Positions 46,500-60,100 of a DNA stretch of 64,000 nt are shown here, in pieces; positions within the stretch are counted from its first letter, which is position 1; the number at the start of each line of letters is the position of its first letter. The notes under the pieces were generated by a model. The model saw only the letters and a program-made list of their open reading frames with translations. It was not told where the DNA came from and searched no databases. Source of the DNA: Toxotes chatareus (lineage: Eukaryota > Chordata > Actinopteri > Toxotidae); NCBI GenBank assembly GCA_016801885.1, contig CM028894.1, positions 8,315,241 through 8,379,240 of the forward strand. The letters run 5' to 3'. Made by a program: the position numbers and the translations under genes.

Positions 46500-49400
46500 G
46501 CTACTTAAAAGCTGCACAACACAATGCCTTTAAAGGAAGACTGTAACTTCTGAAAGAAGAAGTAAGAAGTAAAAAACACCCTTGGCTTTACAGTAAAAAA
46601 TGAGGTATAGCAACAGACCTGTTTCATATATTATTTAAAATGAGCCAATGCAACCTGGGATTACATTAGGTCAACGAGGAGCTATAGAGACTGAGAGACG
46701 TGAGCTCTTGGCATCGGTCAGCCTAATCCTGCTCCTGCGTTTGTTTATGTTTCTTGGAAGAGTTCAACAGCTCCTAAATCCACAGTGCAGCTGTTCAAAG
46801 AAGGCACAGTCAGGGGGCTCAGGGGTGGCAACAACGAGAAAAAAACACAAATACATCATGACAAACCATTTCTCAAAGTATACCAGAAGTTTTTAGACCG
46901 ATTTTCTAGATGAGAGGCGTTCCTGTGGTATGAAAAGTCATCTTTGTGGAGTCTTGAAAACTGGACCAGATTAGTATTGAAAAATGGGCTATTATTAAAT
47001 TATAGAGCAGCTGAAAGCATAGATTATTTTGCAGGCTTGCATGTTGATGTGCTTTGTTTTGTCCAACAACATAGTTTGTTACAGTACAGTAACATGCAAT
47101 TAAATAATAACTTTGCCGTTAAAAAGAAAGGAAAAAGATGAATTAATGAACCTATAGTTTCAAGTCTCAGCAAATACATGTTCTTGCCATAACTGCTACC
47201 TGAAAGCTTGGTAAAACAGATTCATTAGTCTAAAAACTATGGTATATTTAGGAGAATGGTGGACAGTACTGTCTGTCTGTGTAGCTTAAGCTGGTATATC
47301 GCATGAAGGAGGAACTTTCAGAAGAAAATTTAACTGAAAAGCTTGGGCAGAATTGAGTTAGGGCGGGTACACTCCCCACACTGAAAACCAGTCTGCTCAA
47401 TGGCCTTCCCAAATACAGCAGCTCAGTATGCACAGTGCATTCCTTTAGCTGAGTGCCCTAAGAATACAACTTCCTGTACTCAAATACAGCACTTTGTCAT
47501 ATCTGTCAAGCTGTCAGCGTACAGACTTCCTGCATGTAAATGGGGTCTGTGTGCTCGTGGTGGTCACTCTTATAGAATTCAAGACATTAAATTCAGGACA
47601 TAATGTCCAATACCAATCTTTTTACCACAACAGAAGTGCCAAGTACGCAAGTTTGCATGTATTCATTTAACACTGAGCTCCAGAATATCCCTTAAGCTTC
47701 TCAGTCACAACGCTCAGGCCCTTTGACCTTTGCATTTCTTACTAATGTATGCATGCAGTGCTGCTATTCTGCTTCACTGCACTTCCAAGATGATTAATTC
47801 CTAAAATGCAAATCTAGCTGCAAATGTACTGAAGGGTAATTTCACCAATAACTGACATAACATTCTGCTTGTGACATTCTATTTAACAACTAGCTAACTG
47901 GACATCTGCCTGTACTGTAACAGCAACAAAATCACACAATCAAACTTGAGTCTTCCTCGTGTAAGCAACAGACATTTGGTGGCACTTTTGTATTACTGTA
48001 TCATTTATGTATCTGCATTGCTTCTATAAAAGTTTTTTCTCTTTCTGCATGTGTGTGCATGTGTTGGTGGGGGTCTCTATGGAAGCACTGTCTCCATGTG
48101 GTGCCGCCACACTAGTGGAAAGTGCCATACCTGCTCTAATCCCTCTCATAAGCTCTGCGACAGAGAACTGATACGGGGTCAGTGTGGTGTCAGCTGATGT
48201 GGACATCAACTATAAATAAATTTTAACAGCACTGAGTTGTTGTGGTGATTGGTTACGGTTAATAGGGTCAAATTTTACAGTATAGTTGAGCAGCCATTTA
48301 TTAGTTCCTTGCTTTTTCATTTTCCAGGAAGATATTCATTATGCACATAGCATTAGGACTTGCTCTCTATCTAAAATTCCACAAACAAGAGCAACAGGGT
48401 CACAAAACAAACTGGGAAGTCCTTACCCTTAAACTATTTCTGTCTCTCACACACAATGATTCACTTTTATAGCTGTACATTGCTATTAATAGACGCACGA
48501 GTGGGGTGTATACTCAGAGAGAAAACACAAATGCTTTGCCTTCCTCTTTTTTGGAAACTGGAATTTTTCAGTCACAAACAAAAGTTGTTGGAAAGAAACA
48601 CATGCTGTTCTTCTGCTTTCTCCCTCACTCACCCAGTTTTCATTACTACCTGGCTCAGTGGGTGAAATGGTAGCAGTACAGGGTGTGATAATCCTCTGCT
48701 CAGCTGTTACCAGATCTGTCCAACTCCCTGTCTCGCTGTCTATTGCAGGTGATGAGGCCTGTGTTCATCACTCCCTACATACACACACACAAACAGATGC
48801 AAATACTCAAATTACATGCTTAACAGAGATGATTGTGTTCTCTTAAAACATGACAGTCTGTGCATAAAGCATTAGGATTTCCCTATTTTTTTAGCCAAGA
48901 TCAAATCTGCCTTATGCCTTCTTAATAAAAACACTATAAATGCTAATCATTAGACTAGAAAAGGTTACACATCCAAACCCTAAACACAAAAATGTCGGTC
49001 TAAAAGTAAAAAAAGCCCAAATACCAAAGTATGTAAATATCAACCTTTTATTGGAGTGTACAATGTAAGAGTTCATTATTTGTCCAGCCTCTTTGATAAG
49101 GCTTGGCGTCCATAACATCTTATTAACCGAGTTACCTACAGAAGCTAACATCAGCGAAAACATGGCTAGGTGTTTTTTTTCCCCATAAAAGTATCTTGAT
49201 ATTCGACAAAAGAGGTCAGTTCTTACATCAAACAAGTGGCAATTTGTCTCTCAAAGACAGAATTTAAAGAGGACACCAACATTCCTCTTTTTGCTAAATA
49301 GAAAATATAAAGAAAGAAAAACATACAAAAAAAAATTGTTTCTGTTCTTCGGATACTTGTCACACCGTGGGAATTATGTTCTGTCTTAGCTACAACCTAA

Positions 49401-51152
49401 GAATATGCAGTTAGCTACTTGGTTTTTTTTTTTTTAAACGTTTCTGCCTGTATAATTTTCACATTGAGCCACTGAGTGCTATATGCAGCTCATTTTCACA
49501 AATTTCCCAAATCTACAAGCAATGCAAAAGTTTCCATATTAGACTGTAATGTAAGGAACTGCTGAAATAAGAGCTTTAAACTTTTATTCTGCTTTGAGCC
49601 TGACTGGATGGGTTTTCCACACTGGGCCAATCTGTAGTCACAGGGCAGTTTTTTTTATAATCCTTTTTGCCGTGACTGATGAAATCATCTAGTATTCATC
49701 ACTATTTTCCTTTGTGGCAAATCCAAGTTTATACATATTCCAAGAATTACTGGGAAAAATTATTTATGTGGATAAAATACAGGTTGACGCCTGATTATTT
49801 GGTCTTTGTAGGGAATAACTGACCACTGTCTTGAGTTTTTATATAAGCACTTCTTATGTTACACCTCATTATGTACTAGTTAGTCAAGACAGTATTGATT
49901 CTTGTTTGAATAATGCCATGAATCTAATGTTTGTCCCTATATGGTGTCAGCACTTAGTGTCTACAACAAGGAAAACAATACTTTAGTCCTGCTGTTTCTG
50001 TACAGTAACTTAGCATATGGACCCATTTTAAGCATCAGGTGTGCAAAACTAAAATGTCTTTATTCCTCAAGCTTTACACGATGAGTGACCTGATTCCAAC
50101 AAACAGGCATTTATTAATACTCTGTTTGCTACTGTTAAAAAAATTCAAATGAATCTGTAGTGTGACAGTGACAAAAAAAAAAAAAAAAATTCACAACAGA
50201 TAGCCAGCCATAGCACTGTGGGCTATCGCCATGCTTTTATGCTATGTAGTATGGTGGGTTAAAGGTTAAAAATGTTTGACATCCAAGTGTATTTAGCCTC
50301 ATTACTTAAAGCATATGCATGTTCCATAATGATACAGACCTGAAAATGTCCTGTATTGATGCAGCGAGTCTCCTCTTTCAATCTGTGCAAAAATATAACA
50401 AGACTCAAACTCTGGAGCAAATTTACAGTCGACAGCAAATGAAGCTAAATATTCCAAAAAAGAGCATTTTCTTTTTTTCTTCTTTCTTTTAAGAAAATAT
50501 GAGTGCTAAACTAGGATCATTTGAATAATTAAAAATAAACTACAGAGCAATAGGGTATGAAAATAGTTCTTTTTTTTTTTTCCTCCTGACGAACAATGAT
50601 GACATGATTAATGAAGGTGCCGACTTATTTTGTGAGCCCTCTCTTCAATCACTGACCAAAAAAAAAAAAAAAACATTCAACTTGATGTCAAATTGCACAT
50701 TAATCTGGGCACTGGGGACATAGGAGAGTGATGAGCAGGGAATGTGTCATGGGAGGCTGAGTGACAGAAGGAGGTGATAGGCATCAAAGAATTGGGGACG
50801 TGAGAGGAGGAGAAAAAGATGGGGGAAAAAAAGGCAGAACATAGTTAAAACGACAGGTGAGACATATCACTATCAAGAGGCAGACGTGGAACAAACAGGA
50901 ACAAAGACAGACGTGACAAGGATAAAGAAACAACCTAAGATATGAGAATGACAGATTTACAGATTAAATGAGGTATTGCACAGATTAATAAAAAAGCATA
51001 AAGGCAACAAAAATATACAGCAAATTGATAGAACATTTACATTTATAATTTTGAAATTAAAGATTTCTTTTTAGAAAGACAAGACAATTTTTAGTGTCAT
51101 AATCATCAGGGGTTGGGTAGGGGAGGGGAAAAAAAAAAAAAGGAAAAATTCG
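46500..51152. other. Tail-to-tail region lmod2/wasl and presumed wasl 3' UTR
   Basis: AT-rich DNA with many short homopolymers. A minus-strand AATAAA near 49047-49052 would give wasl a 3' UTR of about 2.1 kb (51152 down to about 49030); this is inference. A short minus-strand open stretch at 48209-48024 (beginning MMSTSADTTLTPYQFSVAEL) looks protein-like but I cannot assign it. Nothing else supported. Confidence 0.35.
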
Positions 51153-54100
51153 CTAGTCGTCCCACTCATCATCATCCTCAAAATCCTCATCATCTTCATC
51201 ATCATCATCCTCATCTGTGGAAGAGAAGACAGCGTTTACATGGAATCAACTAAAACAGCTGGAAATGACGCTCTTACAGACTATGAAATAACAAAATACA
51301 CTTTTTAACTTTCTGTGTGTTCAGAGAGTCAACCTTCACTTTTTAAAAAAAATACATTTTAAGAGCTACTTCCAAGCAGGGAAGAAACGTTTCCTCCCAT
51401 GAGAAACTTCAAATGGAAACAAAGAATCACAGGGTTGTTTGGAACAGACGAGGAAGTGGTGAAAGTCCAATTTATAATTTGGTGACCAAGTGTCATCTGA
51501 CACACAGAGAAAATGACGCAAAGTCTAGCTTTAATGTCAAGCCGACGCACTGAGTGGCTCTAACTGCTGTTATTTTAAGGCAGGATTTTGTACAGTATAA
51601 TTCAAGACCAAGACACATTTGAAATAAACCTCTATTACCTTATTTATATTAATATTACACTTTTCACAATGTGACTTTTTCTAATGCTTAATGTAATTAT
51701 TTCTCTTCACTAAATTTTGTTATTTATATCATGCTGAGTCAGATGTAGATGGTGGATGTGTCTTTTCATGTACCTGAAGAGTGAATAGCCTTGCTCCTTT
51801 TCTGCATCACCTCCATCAGGGCCCCTACGATGCCAGCCGAGGGGGCCGGGGTGGAGGGAGCTGAATCGTTACTGTCTTCCCTCTGTAAAGAAGACAGAAC
51901 GGTTAAAGCACAGGATTGAGATTAATAACGAGTCGACTGAGAGGTGAGTTGTGTACGATGAATGAATGCTGACCGCTTTAAGTTGGACTCCTTGCCGGAT
52001 TTGGTCCAGTAGTGCGTCTCTGCCGGTGCTGGACACTGGCCTCTCTTTCTGCTCCACCTTCTTCAGTTGGGTGCCTTCTCTGATCTGACTCAGCAGTGCC
52101 GACTTGTTCCCGGATGAGGGCAGGCTGCTGTCCCCTCCGTTAGCCTCCGTGGGCAGCGGAGGAGCAGGGGGTGGAGGGCCGGGTGGTGGTGGAGGAGGAG
52201 GGGGAGGAGGTGGACCTCCAGTACTTGATGGAGTTGAAGATGAGGGGGGAGGAGGCGGCGGGGGAGGCGCCACAGGAATTGAGGCATGAGCTGGCGGAGG
52301 GGGAGGCGGGAGAGAGCCTCGGCTTGGAGGGGGAGGTGGTGGAGCGGACATGCCTGGGCGAGATGGAGGGGGAGGTGGGGGTGCAGAGATGGGGGCTCTG
52401 GAAGGGGGAGGAGGTGGGGGGGCACCTCGCCCACGGGCGGGAGGAGGGGGGGGAGGGGCTGAGCCGTGGTGTGGGGGTGGGGGTGGAGGGCCACCTCTGG
52501 ATGGAGGGGGTGGAGGAGCTGAGGGGAGAGAAAGAAAAATAAAACAAAAATTTATAGTTTGAACAGAAACTTGTAATAATCACTGTGCATCACTCAGAGC
52601 TCTCACTGCAGCCTGGAGGAACATTTCCTCTACAAATTACTTTCATGAAGAGGCAGCTGGAAGATGTGGAAGGTCACAAAGGGTTTCACAGCACATCTGT
52701 CCAAAATGCTCGTCAGTTCCCCGACTCTTGCTTTATCAAGCCATGCAGTTATAAAACTGAGCCAGAGGGGGCAGCGTTTTCACATGTAACGGGTGTTAAA
52801 TTGTGAAGGAAAAGTCTAACGAAATATTCGTCAACAACCTTTATTTTTTCATAAGAAAAATGAGATGTTAATAAGCTCAAACTCGACCTCAAAACCGACA
52901 GGAAATGTATCAGAACCAATGGGTTTGTTCTGAAACATGCTTTTTGTTTTCCCTTATTAAGTCTGGAAAACTTGTTTGCACCTAGTGAACGCGAGTCTGA
53001 CTGCTGGTTAAAAAGGTGTCAGTTCACATGCAAAGTGTTTACAGAACAGCAAACCACAAGTAGAGTTTACAAGTGTGGCTAAGCCTTGCATTAGGCTAAG
53101 ACAGAAGTTGCACAGCAGAAAAGTAAACACTGCATGACAATTTCATGAATTAGTCTTAAATAAGAAGCAACACGGCACAGGAATGCTGCATTTTTGATGT
53201 CTCTAGTTGTAGTCATAAAGCCCCAGAGTCAGGTAACAGAAGCACATCCAACTCAGGTACTAACAAGGGTGAAACAGCAAACACTGAACTAACTTAAGGA
53301 ACTGCAAAAGCCTCACACACTACACAGTTGAATTCTGAGGTCATATTACAGTCCAACTCTACATGCACAGTCATGAGCTGTCACAGCAGGTCATGCATGG
53401 AAACCTACCACTCCACCTGGGCGGACCTGGGGATAAAATCACCACACTAGTTAGATTGTCTTAAACTGACAATCAACCCATTAAAACACACGATGAGTGT
53501 CCTGCAAAAACATGCACATACATCACATTTAACAATACAATCTAAATGAACATTTCCTATATCAAGTTACCAAAACTCTCCATTGAAACCAATATAGCAA
53601 CGTTTACGCTAAAGCTGAACCTTCGCCTACATCTCTCTCTCTCTCTCTTTCACTTTTCCTGTCCACATAGTAAAATCTAGTAAATCCCCCAATTCACTTT
53701 CACTACTGTATCAGTAAACAGGCTTTCTCTTTAGGGCAGAGGTGAGTGTGTACTTCCAACTGCATATCTGCCTCACCTTGTCTCCGTAGCTCATTTTTGA
53801 CAGCTTCTACGCCTCCTTTCTTCTCAATGAAGTCGTAGATGACCTTAGAGGTCTCCTTGTCCTTCAGCTGAGCCTCGGAGATGCCACACATGTCAAACAG
53901 GTTCTTTAGCTCTGGGTCCAAGTTATTCAACTGAAGAAAAAAAGGAAACAGAGGAAGACATGACATTTGGCAAATGTATCTATGTAAAGTGCTGAAGATG
54001 CTGCACTGTAAATATGGGCTTCCGCAGTGATAATAAAGTTAACCTTTAAAATGGAAGTGCCATGATTTACAATGTGGGTTATATATAGTAGCACAAACAA

Positions 54101-57100
54101 AGACAGCCACTGTAATAATACCATATTATGAAATGCTTGTGAATAGTATACCAGGTGATAATGTGTGAAGCAAGCAGCCATTGATTTAAACTCAGGGACA
54201 CATTGAGTGATGCTGAACGAAGTTTCTTGTCAGTGGCTTGAGTTTATGGTATTCAACCACTAGAGAACAGAAACAAGCAAATGTGATAAAATAAGGGAGA
54301 AACAATCGATGTTTTTCCTCAGGCACATTTAAACTGGAGCTGAAACTGGCAGTGTCTTCATGCACTGATACTGTATCATTATGGCTTCATTGAACTGAAT
54401 CAGCCTCCACACCGCAGTGACTAAAATATGCTGGCTATGAACAGACTGACTTTCCTGCTGCTCTCGTAACTGCTCATGTGTGTACACATTCCTACACATA
54501 CGGCACATAATCTCATGCCCTATATATTAAGATCTGTGATGTGATTTTACTAGTTTTAATCTGTATTTATGAGCTTTGCAGCTCAGTAACACATTAACTG
54601 ACTGAGGTTGGTTCAGTAAGGATTACAGGGATGTCTGAAAAAGCCGTCTGACACTGGCTCTTTCAAATAGCTGTTTCATTCAGGAGCTGAATGGGAGTAA
54701 TTATTATTATTATTATTTTTTAATTTTACACTTTGGTGTGACACTTTTAGCCGACTGACTAAAACAAATTAAATGTGACCAGAACACAGCAATGATGCTG
54801 CCACCTGGTGGTGTGGTGTAACACTACCAGGTTGACACCCTAGAAAAAAGAACTTCTCAATAACCTGGATTTTAATACAAATTAGAACAAGTCAGGCCCC
54901 TTCCTTCTTCAACTGTTTCCAGTTTTCATATTTTGTTTTTGTTGTCAGCACAGATGAACTAAAGCCATGTGACACACTCCTAACTGTGTTCATACTTCTT
55001 GGTTGTAGGTTAGTACGTCATGTTGCAGTTAACACTCTTCCAAAATGGCGTTTGATTATCTTTTTAAAAGTGGGATCTGTAGGGCTTTACTTTTACTGTA
55101 GGTAAAATGCTTCTTACTTTATCTACAGTAAAAGCAAAGCACTTTAAATAAGTATCTATGGTATAAGGATAGAAGGGAAGAGAGACTAATTTAGCGGCTA
55201 AGATTATAAAATATCTCTCTTGCTCATTTCTGAATTCACTCATTTGTACTTCAGCTTTGAGCCTGAGGATTTGAGAGGTGAGCAAGCTTTGTTCGACTGA
55301 CGTCACCCATTCAAATCAATCTAAGTCCTTGAAAGCATTAACTTATGAAACTAAATCATCTGAATTTCATCTTTTTCATGTACAGGCAGAATAGGACCTC
55401 TGACCTGAATGATCTCATAGTCAGCACGCAGTATAATTACTGATGATGCTTTTTGGGAATGAATCCATGGATTATGCAGATGCAGGTTTATTCTATTCCC
55501 TCCAAAATCTCCTTGTGTAACACTCCTGACGACTTGGCCACCCAGCTCGGCTCAATATTCTGGAGCTGGTATTAAATCTGAAAAATCTGTCTGGAAGGAG
55601 GATGTCCGACTGGCAAACAGATAAGCTTATGGGCCAAGTTCTAAGAACATCTAAAGGTCACACAGTCTGACACGTGCAGACACGCATACAAACATGTACA
55701 CAATTTGACATTAGGATATGTGAACTCTGCTTACATCAAAGCCTGTGTTTGGATCCCATCCTACATGTCCAATGTGCCTGTGAGAAAAGCAGAACAGGAG
55801 AGGATGTGAGATCATGTAAAAGTTAAAAGAAAAGACAGAAAGACATACAGATGAAAATCAATTAGCTGTTTACTGAAAGGAAAACACTCAGAGAGCCCAC
55901 TGATAACCTGCAGTATCTAACGAAAACTCTGAAAGCTGCCACTGATATCATTCCTGAAAGCACAGCACAGATTTTCCCGCATTATTAATCTTTTGCATAT
56001 TCCATGGGATGGAAATCTGAGCAAAGAGAGTCTGGATTAATACCTCCCCCTGATTCACCAGTATTTATATGGACAAGAGGGATGTAGGGACAAGCCAGAT
56101 GCTGGGCCAGTATGTCATACAGGAAGCATGTGTACAGTGAACCCAAACACCAACAACCTACAGCCCTACGACCTCCTCATGTGAGTATAAAGCCTTTGTT
56201 GCACAGGGTTATTCAAAGATGCTGTGTGCAAAATTGAGTGACAATTGGATAAAATTTCAATGGAAAATGGTGAAAAAGTTTTCATGTGCAAATTTGCATC
56301 TATTGTAAGGGAATGACAAATGATCCATGACCTGAAACAAACACAACCATTGCTGGCGCCCTGGGACTCACTGGAAGTTGCTCGGTGTGCCGATGTCTGC
56401 CTTGGTCAACCTCTTCCTTTTGCCCTTGCCCTTTTTCTCCCTCTTGGGAAAGGAGGAGTGCACAATGTTGTTCACCTGAGAGTTGTTATGGTAACGCTGA
56501 ACACTGTTGATCTCTGGGTTTTTGATGTCGACGGTGGCCATGGGCAACGTAGGACCTGGAAAAGTGATGGAGACCGTGCTAAAGTTAACACGTGCAATGC
56601 ACAGAGGACAGTGATTTTATTGAAACAAACACAAAATGGGTTGTGGGCTTTTCCATCAAGTCTGCAGGAGTTTCTGAATATAACGACCTTTTGATCATGT
56701 AATCCATTATTTAATGGCTACTGCAGACTCTGTTTGGCTCAAAGAGAACTGGGAGTTTTATTTGGGCTTAAGGGTGAGAAAGTGAGTCGACCTTTGTGGG
56801 ATTATAGTGTCATCTCATTACTGCCGCTCAGGATATTTGAACAAAATGACAGAACGGGTTAAGAGAGAAAGCTGATGCTGAACAAAATGTTACTACAAAA
56901 GACTGACAATGCCTCTGAGATATAGAGGTTTGCAAATTTGTTGTAAAACTTGTTCTGTCAGTTTGGTGACCTACTGTCCTCTACAAATAACAATCATTCT
57001 GTACTGTCATTTACTCTAAAGTTCACCTTTGCAGACGCTGCACGTCTGAAACAATCATCCTGTCAGCTGTGTAATTTCAAACAGGCCTGGCCATGATTGG

Positions 57101-60100
57101 CAGAAACAACTATGAATTACCAAACTATCAATATTAAATAGACAACACAACATGCCACAAGATCTCTGAAAGATGAACATACTTCACATTCCATTTTAAA
57201 GGGTAAAAATGCATACAGTGATATATATATATATATATATATCACTGTAAGGAACAGCATGATTTTTTTTTTCTTTTCAAAACACACACAAAAAAGTTGA
57301 CTAGATGCTGGTGACCAGGGCATACCTGCATACCCACATATCCCACTACAGCTCATGGGAGTGTGAACTGAAAAGAACCAATCACAAAGAGCCAACACTA
57401 ACAACAGCTCCACTTCACACATCCAGCCAAACAACATGGCGTTCAAATCAACGACAACACTTCAGCCCACTGCGAAACGTCTACCAACAGTACCAGTCAG
57501 TGTTAAAGATTCTGTTACTGCATGTAACCTCGAAACAGTTTTCTCTGCTTTGTAGATTTGTACCATGTATTCACCACATTTTTGCTCTTTAAAAGGAACT
57601 GAATCACCACCTAAAACAGTTACATGCTCAGTGTAGTTTCATCACAACAGTTCCCACCAGCGCCTCAGCTGCAGCACATACCTTTGACACTCTCACTACA
57701 GGGACTTTTGGGAGTTTTGATGGGCGAAGGCGAGGCTGACCGACTGCGTCGCCTTCTCACCCTGTCCCAAATACACCCACCCTCCTCTCTTGTCGTGCAG
57801 GTGGTCATACCGACATCAAGAAGCATTTTGCGTCGAGCGGTCGGTTCGGAGAGAGATGGGTACAGTTCGTCTTGTGGGAGAACCAAGCAGTGCAGGGAAG
57901 AGAGGCAGCTACCTGGACCCAAACCTCCACTTCCTACTGCTGTGCCTCCTCCACCGCCCTCACAGTTAAGTTCCTCAGAGGGAGCAGAGAGGAAGGTGGT
58001 GCAGAACATCATTGTAGCTGACGGCTACGCATGAACAATATGGTGGGAACTGAGAAGATCTTGGTTCAAACAAAATGACTTGAAAGTAGATTGTCTTCTT
58101 CTGACACTACAGTCAAGATAAAGAGGTGCAGAAATATAGCAGCAATTCTGATGTATGTAACACACCGAACAGCGTTCTTAACCCCAATAGGGAAATACTG
58201 CTTCCCAAAAGGACAACTTCCTCTTCAAATTGACTTAAGCAGGTAAAACGTGAAATCCACTTGTCTTGTTTCTGTCTTCTTAGATAAAAGGTTTCTTCTC
58301 TGCCGAAACCTAAAAACAAAGATGATCCCCAGGGTTTGGAAAACACCAGCAAAGACAATAAGCCAACTTGTGACGGCCTTGGTGCAACAGTCTGCATTTA
58401 CTGAATTAATATCTTCCTCAGACATCTGGTGGAGTTGACACGCATACTGTCCGACCCGGGAAGGCAGACATCCAGCAGTGCCATCGGAAGGGAGAGGATT
58501 CAGCCAACACTTAGCCAGACAACAGCCAAAGTTTACTCTTCCTCTTAGATTCCTTCCATTACTACAACAGCTCCCTTCTATGTATCTTGTTTTCCCGGTC
58601 TCTGTTTCTTTGCTGTATCTGTGCGTCTGAGCTCTGCATATTTTGTTTCTATTTTGCAATCATATTCTGTCCCTCTGGCTTTCCATCTCAGCAGGGTGCA
58701 CTGTTAAGATTATCATGCTCGGATTGGCTCGCTGCGATCATTTCCCCACCCACCTCCACTGCTATCTCCTCCCATTCCCTGCAAAACACACAAATGGATC
58801 TAATCCCAGCAAATTATTCCGGCTTTAGCGCTGGACTTTATGTAACCATTAAAACCCATCCATGGCATAATCCCATGGTAATCTCAGGGGTTTCTAAAAC
58901 ATGATGAATCTGTGGGGTGAGAGAAAGGGTGAGAAAGGCAGAGCAATAGTGGCAGACCAGAGAAAGAGAGAGAAAAGAGGGAAATAGATTAAATGAAGAG
59001 CAAAGGGCAAATGGGGACAAATGATGAAAAGCGGAGAACTGGAAGGGGCAGCAGGAGAAAAGGGCAGAACAGAAGGAAAGAAAGACTGGAGCTGATCAGA
59101 CAGTAACACGGCTATGATACAGTAACGGAAGTGAGAGTGAGACAGATGGAGACGGAGAGAAAGTATTCCTGTGCGAGGACAAGGATGACTTCCTTTGGAA
59201 CTGAACCAATTTACAGACCAAGAACCCAGAAACTGAAACCATGCATGACAAATCTAAGATAGAAACTGGTATGAACATTTGTGCATGACAGCACGATTGG
59301 GCACAGATACATGGAACATGCTGCTTTTAGGTAACACTCGTCCTTTGTGATGGTGATCTTAAAAAAAAAAAAGCTACAAATCCCGACTCAAAGACAAAAG
59401 GCTGTAAAAGAAGTCAACCATCAGCTCTAAACAGTTCACTGTATAGCTCCCAGTTACATGTTGGTTTAGGGAGATCATGGGTAACCATATATGGCATTTC
59501 TCATGTGATTCAAAGCAAAACATCCGCAGGCCCAGTACTTTAAGCTGCACTGAATGTGCATCAGCTAAATGCTTAAATGTGTCATCTTGTGGAGTTAAGA
59601 CATCTGCATGGCTGCGCACACACACATACACACACGCACGCGCACACAGATATATTAATAAGCCAGCTAGGTCAAATCATGCTGCCTGTTGGTCCAAAAC
59701 TGGTTCATCTCCCGATCCTTCTGTCTCAAACTAGGCTGTGTGTCTTGTGCCGTATGTCCAAAAAAACTGTGCATATCCACAAATGTATCCCATCTCTTTA
59801 GTCATCCAACCATACTGAGTGGCAGGGTGAGGCCATGAAGGACATTTGTAACTCACAGAATTAATAGTTGTTTCTTTTGAGCTGTTCCTGGAGCTGCACC
59901 ACCACCTTCCACAATTAGTTTTTCCAGCTATGAACAGTTCCTCCATTTCCTTTGTGCATGGCACTGTATGCAGTTGTTTGCGGTTTACATGCTATGTACA
60001 CCGCATAGTTTGCACAATAATAGGGAAAGATAATACAGTCTTGAGTTGGTGCCAAGTAACACAAAAATCCAAAATGATCCAGAAACTCCACCTATTTGAC

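Noticed and set aside
48024..48209. Short minus-strand frame MMSTSADTTLTPYQFSVAEL...
   Set aside because: Looks protein-like but is isolated, without splice partners or recognisable family.
52104..52562. Gly- and Glu-rich plus-strand frames
   Set aside because: Antisense of the wasl proline-rich exon (CCN codons read as GGN).
55431..55520. TGATGA motif as a possible C/D-box snoRNA in a wasl intron
   Set aside because: No suitably placed CTGA box or terminal stem.
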